Shown here piece after piece: positions 1 through 10,100 of a DNA stretch of 64,000 nt. The position numbers and the translations under genes were made by a program. The notes below the pieces were generated by a model, which worked only from the letters and a program-made list of their open reading frames with translations, was not told where the DNA came from and ran no database searches. The stretch's first letter is position 1, and the number at the start of each line of letters is the position of its first letter. Location: assembly GCA_030583925.1 (NCBI GenBank), contig CP129482.1, positions 1,550,001 to 1,614,000 on the forward strand, read 5' to 3'. This DNA comes from Anaerolineales bacterium (lineage in GTDB: Bacteria; Chloroflexota; Anaerolineae; Anaerolineales; Villigracilaceae).

Positions 1-684
1 TATCACTGCTGTTGACGTAAATACCATTGTGAGTGTTATCCATTGACCGCGTCTTTTCAAGCCAACTTGCCGGCCGATGGCTAGTAGTACGATTGAACTC
101 GACATGATAATTGGCCAAGAAAACAGTTGTGCGGCATCCGCGCTGCCTAGAGATATGAGAGCGGCGTAATGCATTTCTCCTAATATTCCAATTCCCGTAA
201 AGTTCTCAAAGCCGGGTAAGGGCGCTAACCGATGTGAGGTCGCAACAACTTTCGCCAATGCCATATAAAAAGATGCTCCATCGCCTGCCATCGAGCGACC
301 TAGCGATGTTGCCCACAAACTGCAAAGCCCAATAGACAGAAACGCAATTGTTTTCCATGACCAAGTTTCTTTCTTCAAGTCGATGAAAATAGCACGCAAT
401 TGCTTTAATTGGGACGTCAAGTTGTCTGAAATAGTATTGACGCCAAACAATAAGCATACTAGCGCTGTGCTGCTGATAATCGCAGGATTAAACCAGCCAA
501 CCAGTGCGAGAATTAACCATAAGTTGCCCAGCACCGCTTGACCCAATATGAACAAGACGGCGGAGTGAGTTATTTGAGAAACAGCATTAATTGGCTCAAG
601 TTTGCTAAATAATAAACGATAGGTAATTCTTCCTGAACCTAGACAAACTAGCGCATAACCCGCAAGAAGAAAGATAATAATCAT
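1..684 (-). CDS. GT-C type membrane glycosyltransferase, 3' end cut by window edge
   Basis: An open frame of 228 codons runs from an ATG at 684 off the left edge. It is strongly hydrophobic, with several membrane segments. The soluble stretch near residues 125-170 (GDGASFYMALAKVV, then PLPGFENFTG, then GSADAAQLFSW) resembles the first periplasmic loop of the PMT/ArnT-like lipid-linked sugar transferases frequent in Chloroflexota, where an Asp in this loop is catalytic (family knowledge). The same frame is open upstream of 684 to about position 893 without a good ATG, so the true N-terminus may lie in the neighbouring frame (see 717-920). The acceptor is unknown. Confidence 0.6.
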   Translation of the reverse strand, partial: MIIIFLLAGYALVCLGSGRITYRLLFSKLEPINAVSQITHSAVLFILGQAVLGNLWLILALVGWFNPAIISSTALVCLLFGVNTISDNLTSQLKQLRAIFIDLKKETWSWKTIAFLSIGLCSLWATSLGRSMAGDGASFYMALAKVVATSHRLAPLPGFENFTGIGILGEMHYAALISLGSADAAQLFSWPIIMSSSIVLLAIGRQVGLKRRGQWITLTMVFTSTAVI

Positions 685-716
685 GGCCGCTGTTGTTCTA
701 AATTTGCAATCGTCTT

Positions 717-920
717 CTACAGGATGAAATAAATAAATTCGAGATCGTAGAAATATGGTTGTATGATCATGCGGAAACTTAACAGCAAAACTTTGATCCC
801 CAATGCCTCCATTATGCTCCAGAATTGTTGCGACCCAAAAAACAGAGAAAATACGAACATTATCCCCGTCATCCAAAGTACAGCAAAAAGATCAAAAAAA
901 TATGAGCGGAGTTTTTTCAT
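717..920 (-). pseudogene. Short hydrophobic frame, probable N-terminus of the 1-684 gene separated by a frameshift
   Basis: A 67-codon frame starts MKKLRSYFFDLFAVLW, an acceptable basic-then-hydrophobic membrane N-terminus, and ends at 717. The 1-684 gene lies in another frame that is also open through this stretch. Dropping one base from the run of six identical bases at 837-842 would join the first ~28 residues to the downstream frame, giving one longer membrane glycosyltransferase. This could be a sequencing error, a real inactivating mutation, or chance. A separate 67-residue membrane peptide is the alternative. Confidence 0.35.
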
Positions 921-993
921 GATTTCACAAATAACGCGATAAACCGCAGGCCGTCCAGTTCAGGGATGTAGAAGCGCGGGGAGGGTTGCATGA

Positions 994-1041
994 ATAAAAG
1001 GCGACGGTCATTTTTAAGATGACTGTCACCTAGCTGTCGCC
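994..1041 (-). terminator. Possible terminator downstream of the amidase
   Basis: On the minus strand an imperfect stem with arms at 1003-1011 and 1019-1027 is followed by CGCC and TTTTATT, just past the amidase stop codon. The pairing is imperfect, so confidence is moderate. Confidence 0.4.
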
Positions 1042-2426
1042 TAGATCAAAGGTTTGCGCGTATGCCACTCGGTCGCTTGCTCGAAGGCGTAACCGGCATT
1101 CAGTACCTTCGCGTCTGCCCAGGAGCGCGAGACGATCTGCAAACCGATGGGCAGTCCGCTGGATGTGAATCCGCACGGGATGGACAGAGCAGGCAGACCC
1201 GTGAGATTGAACGGCGCGGTGAAACGAGTCAACCGCGCGGCTTGTTCCACCGCGTCATGACCGGTAATCGTCGGCGCGGGGATGGGCGTGGTCGGCAGGA
1301 TCAAAAAATCGTACGACTCGAAGAACGCCTCGAATCGTTTTCGCATCTCAGCCTGCGTTCGCCTCGCCAGCGCGTACTCGGTGGAGGAAGTGTTCGCGCC
1401 GTCGGTGAGCCGCCGCCGCACATCTTCGCCGAACCAATTGGGACGCTCGCGCAAACGGTCGCGATGCACCGCCGCGCCGTCGGCTTGCGCCATCGTTTTG
1501 TTTGCCATTGCCGCGTCGCGCAACACGTCCATATTCACGTCGCTGATTTTGCACTTCACGGATTCGAAAACCTTCACCGCCTCGCGGACGGCTTGTAAAA
1601 CTTCCCCATCCGCCGCTTCAATGTATTCGCCGGTGGCGAACGCGATCTTTCTTCCCTCTAAATCGTCCATGAGATGACCGAGATAATCGCCCGGCAACAT
1701 TTTGATGGACGCCGGGTCGAGGGAATCATACGCGGAGATGACCAACATCATCAACGCCGCGTCTTTCACCGACGTGGTGATGGGTCCGGCATGGTCGAGA
1801 TTCCACGACAGGGGGAAGACGCCGCGCAAACTGACGCGTCCGTAGGTGGGTTTGAATCCCACCACGCCGCACAGCGACGCCGGGATGCGGATCGAACCGC
1901 CCGTGTCAGTACCGAGCGCGCCAACTGCCATGCCGGTCGCGACAGCGATCGCCGATCCGCTCGACGATCCGCCGGGGATGCGAGTCGAATCCCACGGGTT
2001 GCGCGCCGTGCCAAAATGCGGATTATCCCCGGTCACGCCGAGTGCGATTTCGTGTGTGTTCGTTTTGCCGATAATGCGCGCTCCCGCCTGTTTGAGTCTG
2101 CCGACTACGAACGCGTCGGTTTTGGGAATATTATCCGTGAAAAATTTCGATCCTGCGGTGGTGCGGATGCCCGCCGTGTCGAACAAATCTTTGACGGCGA
2201 TGGGGATGCCGCGCAGTGAATTTACCAGCGAAGCCGTCACGCCTTTCGCTTGCGACTGATCGCTGTCCGCCGCTTGCTGGCCGCTAACTGTAATAAACGC
2301 ATTCAGCGCGGGGTCGAGCTGCTTGATCTGGTCGAGGCAGGCGTTTGTCAATTCTTCGGCGGAAAGTTTCCTCGAACGGATCAACTCAAGCGCCTGCTCG
2401 ATGGTAAAGTGGTGTTGCGAATTCAT
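1041..2426 (-). CDS. Amidase signature family protein (GatA-like amidase)
   Basis: A 461-residue serine amidase. The Ser-cisSer-Lys triad of the amidase signature family is visible: Lys in IPIAVKDLFD (~75-85), the Gly/Ser-rich loop PGGSSSGSAIA (~150), and the nucleophile region GTDTGGSIRIPA (~175). It hydrolyses an amide bond; family members include GatA of the tRNA amidotransferase and many stand-alone amidases. No gatB or gatC is adjacent, so a stand-alone amidase is favoured, substrate unknown. I chose the ATG at 2426 over an in-frame ATG at 2435 because the latter lies inside a TATAAT box; the 2426 start sits 7 nt after that box and has no ribosome-binding site, implying a leaderless transcript. 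It is divergent from the gene at 2448. Confidence 0.85.
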   Translation of the reverse strand: MNSQHHFTIEQALELIRSRKLSAEELTNACLDQIKQLDPALNAFITVSGQQAADSDQSQAKGVTASLVNSLRGIPIAVKDLFDTAGIRTTAGSKFFTDNIPKTDAFVVGRLKQAGARIIGKTNTHEIALGVTGDNPHFGTARNPWDSTRIPGGSSSGSAIAVATGMAVGALGTDTGGSIRIPASLCGVVGFKPTYGRVSLRGVFPLSWNLDHAGPITTSVKDAALMMLVISAYDSLDPASIKMLPGDYLGHLMDDLEGRKIAFATGEYIEAADGEVLQAVREAVKVFESVKCKISDVNMDVLRDAAMANKTMAQADGAAVHRDRLRERPNWFGEDVRRRLTDGANTSSTEYALARRTQAEMRKRFEAFFESYDFLILPTTPIPAPTITGHDAVEQAARLTRFTAPFNLTGLPALSIPCGFTSSGLPIGLQIVSRSWADAKVLNAGYAFEQATEWHTRKPLI

Positions 2427-2433
2427 GCCGTCC

Positions 2434-2441
2434 ATTATAAT
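2434..2441. promoter_or_regulatory. Overlapping divergent -10 elements, bidirectional leaderless promoter
   Basis: The octamer ATTATAAT reads TATAAT on the plus strand (2436-2441), six bases before the ATG at 2448. It also reads TATAAT on the minus strand (2439-2434), seven bases before the amidase ATG at 2426. Since transcription starts about 7 nt after a -10 box, both mRNAs would begin at or next to their start codon. A weak plus-strand -35 (TTGCGA) is at 2415-2420. Confidence 0.65.
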
Positions 2442-2447
2442 AAAAAT

Positions 2448-4016
2448 ATGAGTTTTTCAATGGATAGGCGGAGCTTGCAATTTTTGATTGTCATCTCATT
2501 CGTCGGCGCGTTCATCGCCGGGCTGGTCACGTCGAAGTATGGTCCCGGCGTTTCGGCAGATGCGACGAAATATTTATCCATCGCGCAAAACCTTTTGGAC
2601 GGCAAAGGCTTCTTCGATCATACCGGGCGTCCGCTGTTGTGGTGGCCCCCGCTGTATCCGCTCGCGATCGCGGGCATAAGCGCGGTCACCGGGTTGGATG
2701 TGCTTTACGCGGGCGGTTACCTCAACCTCATTTTGTTTGCGATCAATATTTTTCTGCACGGCGTATTTGTAGTCTATGCGTTCCGCGACAAACCGCTGTA
2801 CATCTACCTCGGCGGTCTGTTCATCCTCGCCTCCGACATGGCGATCCGCGTCCATACGAACATTTCCTCCGAGCCGCTATTCGTCACGTTCTCGATGATC
2901 TTTCTCATCGCAAGCGCGGACTATTTGCAGACGCGTTCGCGCCGCGCGTTCTGGTGGATGGTAGGGATGTCGGCTCTCGCGCCGTTGCAGCGTTATCTTG
3001 GGGCGAGTCTGATCGCCGTAGGAGGCTGTTTCATCCTGTACGCCAACCGTGACAGATTCTGGCGCGGCGTCCGCGATGGATTCGTCTTTGGCGTTTTATC
3101 CCTGCTTCCCATCGCCTTGTGGATCGGACTTCACAACATCGGTCAATACGACTCGTTCTGGGGCGTGAGCGGTTCGATCGTCAACCCGCTGGAAAATTTA
3201 CGCCTCTCCCTGTCGAAAATTCTGCACTGGTTCTTGCCGATTCATCCCGTCTTACAGCCCCTCTTCGATAATCCATGGCTTGTCGCGGTTGTGATTTTTG
3301 CTGTTCTCTTGGTGATCAACAAACGGGAGAACTGGAAAACGTTCGCGCGGACGATGATGCAACCCATCTTTTTCGTCTCGTGGACCTTTTTCGTCGTCAC
3401 GATTTTGGGCTTGATGTACTCGGTCACCACCGAAGACCACGTGGATTTGTTTTCAGATCGCTATTACGTCGGTCTGCTCTCGCTGGTGTTGGCGCTTCTT
3501 TTCGTAATGCTGGATACGCTGATTCTGCCTCACTTGAAAATCAACTCGCAGGCAGGACAAAAAGCGGCAATCGTTGTTTTCTTCATCTGGCTTGCGGTTT
3601 ATCCAGGCTGGAGCATGTTCAAGTACATTTCGGCTTCGATGGAAAACGGCGAAGCGAGCGGATACAACGTGTACAACAACCGCGCCTTCCACGAGAACCC
3701 GATCGTCAAGGCGATGCAAAAGATCGCGGCGGAGAATCCCTCTGCCACGCTGTACAGCAACTACACGGACGGTGTGTGGTTCTTCACGCGCCGCGAGTCG
3801 CCGGTCATGCCGCGCTCGTTCACCATGGATTTGGCGGAGATTCAGAAAAATTACGCGGGCTGGCCCCATGATAAGCCCGGCTACATCATTTGGATTCTGC
3901 CTAACAGCATTTATCGCAACGCGGTCCCGCCGAAGTTGCTGGCAGAGATCGCCGATCTTGAGTTAATTGTCAAAATTGAAGAAGGGGAGATTTATAAGGT
4001 TTCAGAAAAAAAGTAG
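2448..4016 (+). CDS. Multi-spanning GT-C/PMT-like membrane glycosyltransferase
   Basis: A 522-residue integral membrane protein. Hydrophobic helices alternate with short loops over residues ~10-400, and a soluble C-terminal part follows. The early loop after helix 1 contains GVSADATKYLSIAQNLLDGK and then WWPPLYP, the pattern of dolichyl-phosphate-mannose/ArnT-like GT-C enzymes in which a loop Asp is catalytic (family knowledge). It probably transfers a lipid-linked sugar outside the membrane; acceptor unknown. The ATG at 2448 was chosen because a TATAAT ends 6 nt upstream; the 66 extra upstream codons in this frame overlap the amidase antisense and are discarded. An inverted repeat follows the stop. 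Confidence 0.65.
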   Translation: MSFSMDRRSLQFLIVISFVGAFIAGLVTSKYGPGVSADATKYLSIAQNLLDGKGFFDHTGRPLLWWPPLYPLAIAGISAVTGLDVLYAGGYLNLILFAINIFLHGVFVVYAFRDKPLYIYLGGLFILASDMAIRVHTNISSEPLFVTFSMIFLIASADYLQTRSRRAFWWMVGMSALAPLQRYLGASLIAVGGCFILYANRDRFWRGVRDGFVFGVLSLLPIALWIGLHNIGQYDSFWGVSGSIVNPLENLRLSLSKILHWFLPIHPVLQPLFDNPWLVAVVIFAVLLVINKRENWKTFARTMMQPIFFVSWTFFVVTILGLMYSVTTEDHVDLFSDRYYVGLLSLVLALLFVMLDTLILPHLKINSQAGQKAAIVVFFIWLAVYPGWSMFKYISASMENGEASGYNVYNNRAFHENPIVKAMQKIAAENPSATLYSNYTDGVWFFTRRESPVMPRSFTMDLAEIQKNYAGWPHDKPGYIIWILPNSIYRNAVPPKLLAEIADLELIVKIEEGEIYKVSEKK

Positions 4017-4078
4017 CCACAGAGAACGCTGAGAATTTGAGAATTGAATCTCAGACTCTCTGTGTTCTCTGTGGCTGA
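4015..4078. repeat. Dispersed palindromic repeat, CACAGAGAACGC family
   Basis: GCCACAGAGAACGCTGAGA and a near-complementary arm ending TTCTCTGTGGC flank a short spacer between the convergent genes. Related copies lie at 26808-26838, 27070-27113, 27788-27872, 34692-34795, 36593-36720 and 55375-55455. The fold could act as a transcription terminator for either neighbour. Confidence 0.7.
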
Positions 4079-4085
4079 GGTTTCG

Positions 4086-6068
4086 TTAGAATAAACCCAC
4101 CACTTTACCGGTCTTCAAATCCACATCAACATCAAAGAACGCCGGGCGCGTTGGCAAGCCGGGCATGGTGCGCATTTCGCCGAGGATGGGATAGAGGAAG
4201 CCCGCGCCCACGCTGGCGCGGATCTCGCGCACGGTGATTCGGAATCCTGTCGGCGCGTTTTTCTTGCTGGCGTCTGTGGTGAATGAAAGATGCGTTTTCG
4301 CCATGCAGATGGGAAGATCGTCGAAGCCAAGCCGCGTATAACGTTCGATCTGCGCGTCGGCTTCGGGGGTGTAATCCACGCCGTCGGCGCGATAGATCTC
4401 CATGGCGATGGTTTCGATCTTTTCCTTGATGGAGCGGTTCGCGTCGTACAGGAACTTGAAAGCGCTCGGCATCTCGGCGGCTTTCACCACCGCCTCTGCC
4501 AATTTCTTTGCGCCCTTGCCGCCGTCCGCCCAGTGCGTGGATACGACCGCGTCCATCGCGCCGAAATCCAACGCATACTTACGGATCAACTCCACTTCCG
4601 CGGGGGTGTCTGTGGCAAACGAGTTGACCGCGACGACCACGTTCACTCCGAACTTGCGCGCGTTCTGAATGTGCCGTTCGAGATTCGCCAGACCCGCCTT
4701 GAGCAGTTCCAGATTTTCATCCGTATATTCGGGCGGGAGCGGTTTGCCTGCTACTACTTTCGGTCCGCCGCCGTGCATCTTCAACGCGCGGACGGTGGCG
4801 ACCATTACAACGACTTGCGGAATCAACCCGGAGTAGCGGCATTTGATGTTGAAGAATTTTTCCATGCCGATATCCGCGCCGAAGCCGGATTCGGTGACCA
4901 CGTAGCCATCCTTGCCGACGAGTTTGAGCGCGATCATGTCGGCGATGATGGAGCTGTTGCCATGTGCGATATTGGCAAACGGTCCGGCGTGAACCGTGGC
5001 GGCGTTCCCCTCGAGGGTTTGCATCAAGTTTGGCTTGATGGCGTCCTTCATCAAAACGGTGACCGCGCCAGCCACGCCGAGGTCTTCCGCGGTGACGGCT
5101 TCGCCGCGTTTGTTCGTCGCGACGACCATGCGGCCGAATCGCTCGCGCATATCTTTGACGCTCGTCGTCAGCGCGAGAATCGCCATGATCTCGGATGCGA
5201 CCGTAATGTCATACCCGGAGCGATGTTCGAACCCCGCTTCATCTTTGCCAAGCCCCACTTGAATCTCGCGCAGGAAGCGATCGTTCGTGTCAACGACGCG
5301 CCGCCACGTGATAGTGGATTCGTCAATGTCGAGCCGCGCAAAGCGTTCGCGCTCCTCGGGCGTGAGGTCGTTGGGATTTGTTTTGTTGATGCCAAGTTTT
5401 TTCAAGCGGCGCAGCATAGTGGGCGAGAATTTGCGATTGCCTTTTTTGTCCGGTGGGCAAAGCGCATTGAACATCTTTTCGCCGTCCTGTTGTTTTTCGT
5501 GCATCACGCGGACATCCAGCGCCGCCGCGACGAGGTTGTGCGCGGCTGTGATGGCGTGATTATCGCCGGTGAGGTGCAGGTTGAACTCCTCCATCGGGAT
5601 GACTTGCGAATATCCGCCGCCGGCCGCGCCGCCTTTGATGCCGAAGATAGGTCCCTGTGACGGCTGACGGATCGCCGCGATAGCCCGTTTGCCGAGGTGC
5701 GCGCCCAGCGCTTGGGATAGACCGACCGTGGTCGTGCTTTTGCCTTCGCCGAGCGGGGTCGGCGTGATGGCGGTCACGTCAATGTATTTGCCGTTCGGTT
5801 TATTCTTCAATCGTTCGAGGATTTCAAGTTTGATCTTCGCTTTGTGTAGCCCATAAAGTTCCAGTTCGTTCTCACGGATTCCCAACTCCTTCGCGATCTG
5901 CAGGATCGGTTTGACCTTCGCCGCCTGCGCGATTTCAAGGTTGGACGGAACGGGTCGCGCCAACTTGAGTTTGGTCGGCGCGAATGGGATTTTTACTTTC
6001 TGGACGGTTTTTTTAGCGGGCTTGCGTGCAGGCTTGGATTTCTTCCCCCGGGCGGGTTTCTTTGTCAT
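4086..6068 (-). CDS. fhs: Formate--tetrahydrofolate ligase
   Basis: A 660-residue ATP-dependent enzyme joining formate to tetrahydrofolate to give 10-formyl-THF. Visible: P-loop [20 protein letters not shown] (~95-115), [10 protein letters not shown], and the conserved [40 protein letters not shown] and [17 protein letters not shown] blocks. The start at 6068 has GAGGAG 8 nt upstream, so a longer frame beginning at 6101 is rejected. Two oddities: an extra ~40-residue Lys/Pro/Ala-rich N-terminus before the usual beginning, and a central insert ([10 protein letters not shown], then [20 protein letters not shown]) resembling the ligase domain of eukaryotic C1-THF synthase more than the clostridial enzyme. 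The isopentenyl phosphate kinase gene lies upstream on the same strand. Confidence 0.95.
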   Translation of the reverse strand: MTKKPARGKKSKPARKPAKKTVQKVKIPFAPTKLKLARPVPSNLEIAQAAKVKPILQIAKELGIRENELELYGLHKAKIKLEILERLKNKPNGKYIDVTAITPTPLGEGKSTTTVGLSQALGAHLGKRAIAAIRQPSQGPIFGIKGGAAGGGYSQVIPMEEFNLHLTGDNHAITAAHNLVAAALDVRVMHEKQQDGEKMFNALCPPDKKGNRKFSPTMLRRLKKLGINKTNPNDLTPEERERFARLDIDESTITWRRVVDTNDRFLREIQVGLGKDEAGFEHRSGYDITVASEIMAILALTTSVKDMRERFGRMVVATNKRGEAVTAEDLGVAGAVTVLMKDAIKPNLMQTLEGNAATVHAGPFANIAHGNSSIIADMIALKLVGKDGYVVTESGFGADIGMEKFFNIKCRYSGLIPQVVVMVATVRALKMHGGGPKVVAGKPLPPEYTDENLELLKAGLANLERHIQNARKFGVNVVVAVNSFATDTPAEVELIRKYALDFGAMDAVVSTHWADGGKGAKKLAEAVVKAAEMPSAFKFLYDANRSIKEKIETIAMEIYRADGVDYTPEADAQIERYTRLGFDDLPICMAKTHLSFTTDASKKNAPTGFRITVREIRASVGAGFLYPILGEMRTMPGLPTRPAFFDVDVDLKTGKVVGLF

Positions 6069-6188
6069 AGTCGTTGCTCCTCTTGGATGAATTCTATCCA
6101 ATTATCAAAACTTTTCCCATTTTTGGCAATGGTGAGATGTCACAAGGTTTGGCGAGAGGTGTCATTTTCACCTTCCGCTTTCCACTTT

Positions 6189-7028
6189 CTACTGACTGAT
6201 CACCGTCCCCAACGTTTCGCCCCCCAACGCGCGGACAAGATTCCCCGGTTCTTCGCAGGAGAAAATTTGCACGCTGAGGTTCGAGTGTTTCTCCACGAGT
6301 TCAAGCATCTGCTTCACCTTCGATTCCATGCCGCCGGTCACATCCGCCGCGGCCGACTTGCCGACTCCCGCTTTAATTTCATTGAACGAAGCGGGCGTGA
6401 TTTTTTCCACTTTGCGCGTGCGCGCGGGGAAATCCTCCCACACCGCGGCTTCCAATCCTGCCAGCAGGATGCGGTCCGGGTGCAGCGCGTCGGTGAGGTA
6501 CATGAACAAGTCCTCGGTGGAAAGGATCGTCCCGCCGCGCACTTCATCGAAGACCGTATCGCCGAAAATAACAGGCACAATATCCGCCGCGAGCGCCATG
6601 CGGATCGGGGTCGTATCCCACACGGAAACGACGCCGTTGCTTGAAACCACGCTGGACGATGGAGGAAGAGAAATGGCGCGCACATCCGCTTTGTGCAACG
6701 CCTCCATCACGAATCGATTCAATGTGGACGCCTGATACCACACCTCGGCGAACCCTTTCCAATAATTGTTCTGTGTGTCGTCGCGCCGACGATAAACCAG
6801 CGGCGTGGCGCGCGGCGGTAACCCATCGCGTGTTTTGTATTCGCTCGCCGGCACATGGCCGAAAGAGCCGGCGCCGTGTCCGATGAGCATACGCAGGTCG
6901 GGGTGAGTCTGAAGCGCCGTCCTGATCTGCAGCGCGAGATCGTCCATCACGTCCAGCAGGGGAGTGTATGGTTTTGTTTTGTCGGTGATGAGCGAGCCGC
7001 CAAGTTTGAGGAAGACAAGTTCTTTCAT
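6189..7028 (-). CDS. Isopentenyl phosphate kinase-like amino-acid-kinase-fold protein
   Basis: A 279-residue protein of the amino acid kinase superfamily. It begins with the nucleotide-binding LVFLKLGGSLITDK and has GHGAGSFGHVPASEY at ~55, whose second His corresponds to the phosphate-binding catalytic His of isopentenyl phosphate kinases (family knowledge). Later come IFGDTVFDE and LSTEDLFMYL. The enzyme phosphorylates isopentenyl phosphate to IPP in the alternative mevalonate pathway known in archaea and some Chloroflexota. The ATG at 7028 was chosen because it aligns with the family N-terminus and a TACAAT box ends 6 nt upstream (leaderless). No other isoprenoid gene is in the window. Confidence 0.82.
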   Translation of the reverse strand: MKELVFLKLGGSLITDKTKPYTPLLDVMDDLALQIRTALQTHPDLRMLIGHGAGSFGHVPASEYKTRDGLPPRATPLVYRRRDDTQNNYWKGFAEVWYQASTLNRFVMEALHKADVRAISLPPSSSVVSSNGVVSVWDTTPIRMALAADIVPVIFGDTVFDEVRGGTILSTEDLFMYLTDALHPDRILLAGLEAAVWEDFPARTRKVEKITPASFNEIKAGVGKSAAADVTGGMESKVKQMLELVEKHSNLSVQIFSCEEPGNLVRALGGETLGTVISQ

Positions 7029-7034
7029 GCGGCT

Positions 7035-7040
7035 ATTGTA
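7035..7040 (-). promoter_or_regulatory. -10 box of the isopentenyl phosphate kinase gene
   Basis: TACAAT on the minus strand, separated from the ATG at 7028 by six bases; no ribosome-binding site fits between them, so the transcript is probably leaderless. Confidence 0.55.
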
Positions 7041-7046
7041 AAGGAT

Positions 7047-7075
7047 GTGACAGTCACTTCGCAAGTGACTGTCAC
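7047..7075. repeat. Perfect 13-bp-stem hairpin between divergent genes
   Basis: GTGACAGTCACTT and AAGTGACTGTCAC are separated by three bases. It lies between the divergent promoters at 7035-7040 and 7093-7098. It could be a dispersed palindromic repeat or a regulator site; there is no poly-T tail. Confidence 0.6.
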
Positions 7076-7092
7076 GCGACAATGACAAGCAT

Positions 7093-7098
7093 TATAAT
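7093..7098 (+). promoter_or_regulatory. -10 box of the giant TP-rich protein gene
   Basis: TATAAT ten bases before the ATG at 7109. The context ATTATAATCTT recurs upstream of the paralogous gene at 13242, which supports both the promoter and the start choice. Confidence 0.55.
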
Positions 7099-7108
7099 CT
7101 TCGGGTTT

Positions 7109-10100
7109 ATGAGCGCGGGCGCTGTCATTATCGTTCTTATTTCGATCTTTCTAGTGGGGGCATTGCTTGCCGTCCGAGCGGGGATTCGCTCGATCCAAAC
7201 CGCACGCACGATGATCTTTTATCGCACGCGTCAAGCGCGCATGAGGCATGGATGGCAATGGCTCATCGCGTCTTTCGTGTTGTTTGCGTTCTCTGCGGCA
7301 TCTGCGTTGTTTGGGCAGACGGTTTTGAATCAACTCAACCCGCCGCCTCCAACTTCCACCGCGTTGCCCGCGCCATCGCCATTACCGACTGCAACTGCAA
7401 TTCCCTCTTTGGCGTTGACGCGCGCATCCACTGTGACGTTGACCCCGGCGGGGACTTTGCCCCCCTCGTTGACGGCATCGCCGAGTCAGACTTCCAGCGC
7501 AACTGCTTCGCCCACTTTTACCTTTACTCCATCTTCGACTCCATCATCCACACCGACGCGTACCCCAACCCCCACCAACACACGGACACCGATTCCCACT
7601 TCGACGGTGAAACCTAGCAATACACCGCGCCCGACCATCACATTAACTTTTACTCGAACGCCGCGTCCTACCGCCACGCTTACTTTTACTGCGACCAGTT
7701 CATCTACGCCAACCGCAAGCCTAACGCCGACAGTTACTCCGACATTCACACCCACGCGTACTCCCATTCCCACTTCGACGGTGAGACCGAGCGCCACGCC
7801 GCGGCCTACTGACACGCATCAACCGACGAGAACGATCACTCCCACACCGACATCTTCAAGTACGCCAACATCCACGTTGACGCCTTCGCAAACCCCGCTA
7901 CCCACCTCAACGCACACGTTGACGCCGACTGCTACGGCATCGCCTTCGCCAACAATTACACCAACTCCTTCAAGCACGTCAACCTTCACGTTGACTCCTT
8001 CGCATACGCCTTTGCCTACATCAACGAACACGTTAACTTCAACTAGCACGTCAACGCCCACTCAAACAGTTACTCCAAGCGCGACACCTTCAAGTACGTC
8101 AACATTCACGTTGACACCCTCGCGCACGCCTCTGCCTACCTCAACGAACACGTTAACTCCAACTAGCACGTCAACGTCTACTCAAACATTGACTCCCAGC
8201 GCGACCCAGACCTCCACTTCGACTCGAACGCCATTGCCGACATCCACACCCACCTTTACGCTGACTCCCAGTCTGACATCAACGAGCACGCTGACATCCA
8301 CTGTCACGCCGACGTTTACTCCCACGCGTACCCCGATCCCCACCTCAACAGTAAAGCCTAGCAACACGCCGCGTCCGACTGCTACGCGTCAACCCACGAA
8401 CACGGTCACTTTTACGCCGACCATTACATTGACGCCCACTTCGACGTTTACTCCGACCAGGACTTTCACGCCAACCTCAACGTTTACGCCAACGTTTACA
8501 TTCACTCCGAGCGTTACGCCTTCATCCACATCCACGCGTACCCCGCGCCCCACATTGACATTGACACCCTCGCGCACGCCTCAACCCACGCTAACGCACA
8601 CGTTGACCCCCACAAACACATTCACGCCGACTTCGACGTTTACGCCAACGTTTACATTCACTCCAAGCGTTACGCCTTCGCCGACATCCACGCGCACCCC
8701 GCGTCCCACGCTGACCATGACTCCTTCGCGCACGCCGTTGCCTACGTCAACGCACACATTGACCCCCACAAACACCTTCACGCCGACTTCGACGTTTACG
8801 CCAACGTTTACATTCACTCCAAGCGTTACGCCTTCGCCGACATTCACGCGCACCCCGCGTCCCACGCTGACCATGACTCCCTCGCGCACGCCGTTGCCTA
8901 CGTCAACGCACACGTTGACCCCCACAAACACCTTCACGCCGACTTCGACGTTTACGCCAACGTTTACATTCACTCCAAGCGTTACGCCTTCGCCGACATT
9001 CACGCGCACCCCCCGCCCCACATTGACATTGACTCCCTCGCGTACACCTCTGCCTACGTCAACGCATACATTGACATCTACTGTCACGCCGACATTCACT
9101 CCCACGCGTACCCCGATCCCCACCTCAACAGTAAAGCCTAGCAACACGCCGCGTCCGACTGCTACGCGTCAACCCACGAACACGGTCACTTTTACGCCGA
9201 CCATTACATTGACGCCCACTTCGACGTTTACTCCGACCAGTACTTTCACGCCGACTTCGACGTTTACGCCAACGTTTACATTCACTCCGAGCGTTACGCC
9301 TTCATCCACATCCACGCGCACCCCGCGTCCCACATTGACATTGACTCCTTCGCGCACGTCTTTGCCTACCTCAACGAACACGTTAACTCCAACTAGCACG
9401 TCAACGTCTACTCAAACATTTACTCCTAGCCCCACCTTGACCTCCACTTCGACGCGCACGCCATTGCCGACATCCACGCCCACCTTTACGCTGACTCCCA
9501 GCCTGACATCCACTGTCACGCCGACGTTCACTCCCACGCGTACCCCGATCCCCACCTCAACAGTAAAGCCTAGCAACACGCCGCGTCCGACTGCTACGCG
9601 TCAACCCACGAACACGGTCACTTTTACGCCGACCATTACATTGACGCCCACTTCGACGTTTACTCCGACCAGTACTTTCACGCCGACTTCGACGTTTACG
9701 CCAACGTTTACATTCACTCCGAGCGTTACGCCTTCATCCACATCCACGCGCACCCCGCGTCCCACATTGACATTGACTCCTTCGCGCACGTCTTTGCCTA
9801 CCTCAACGAACACGTTAACTCCAACTAGCACGTCAACGTCTACTCAAACATTTACTCCTAGCCCCACCTTGACCTCCACTTCGACGCGCACGCCATTGCC
9901 GACATCCACGCCCACCTTTACGCTGACTCCCAGCCTGACATCCACTGTCACGCCGACGTTCACTCCCACGCGTACCCCGATCCCCACCTCAACAGTAAAG
10001 CCTAGCAACACGCCGCGTCCGACTGCTACGCGTCAACCCACGAACACGGTCACTTTTACGCCGACCATTACATTGACGCCCACTTCGACGTTTACTCCGA

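Noticed and set aside
2250..2447. 66-codon N-terminal extension of the membrane glycosyltransferase
   Set aside because: Antisense to the amidase gene and upstream of the promoter at 2436-2441; hydrophilic and unlike the family start.
4290..5660. 456-codon plus-strand frame inside fhs
   Set aside because: Shadow of the fhs gene, no promoter or family resemblance.
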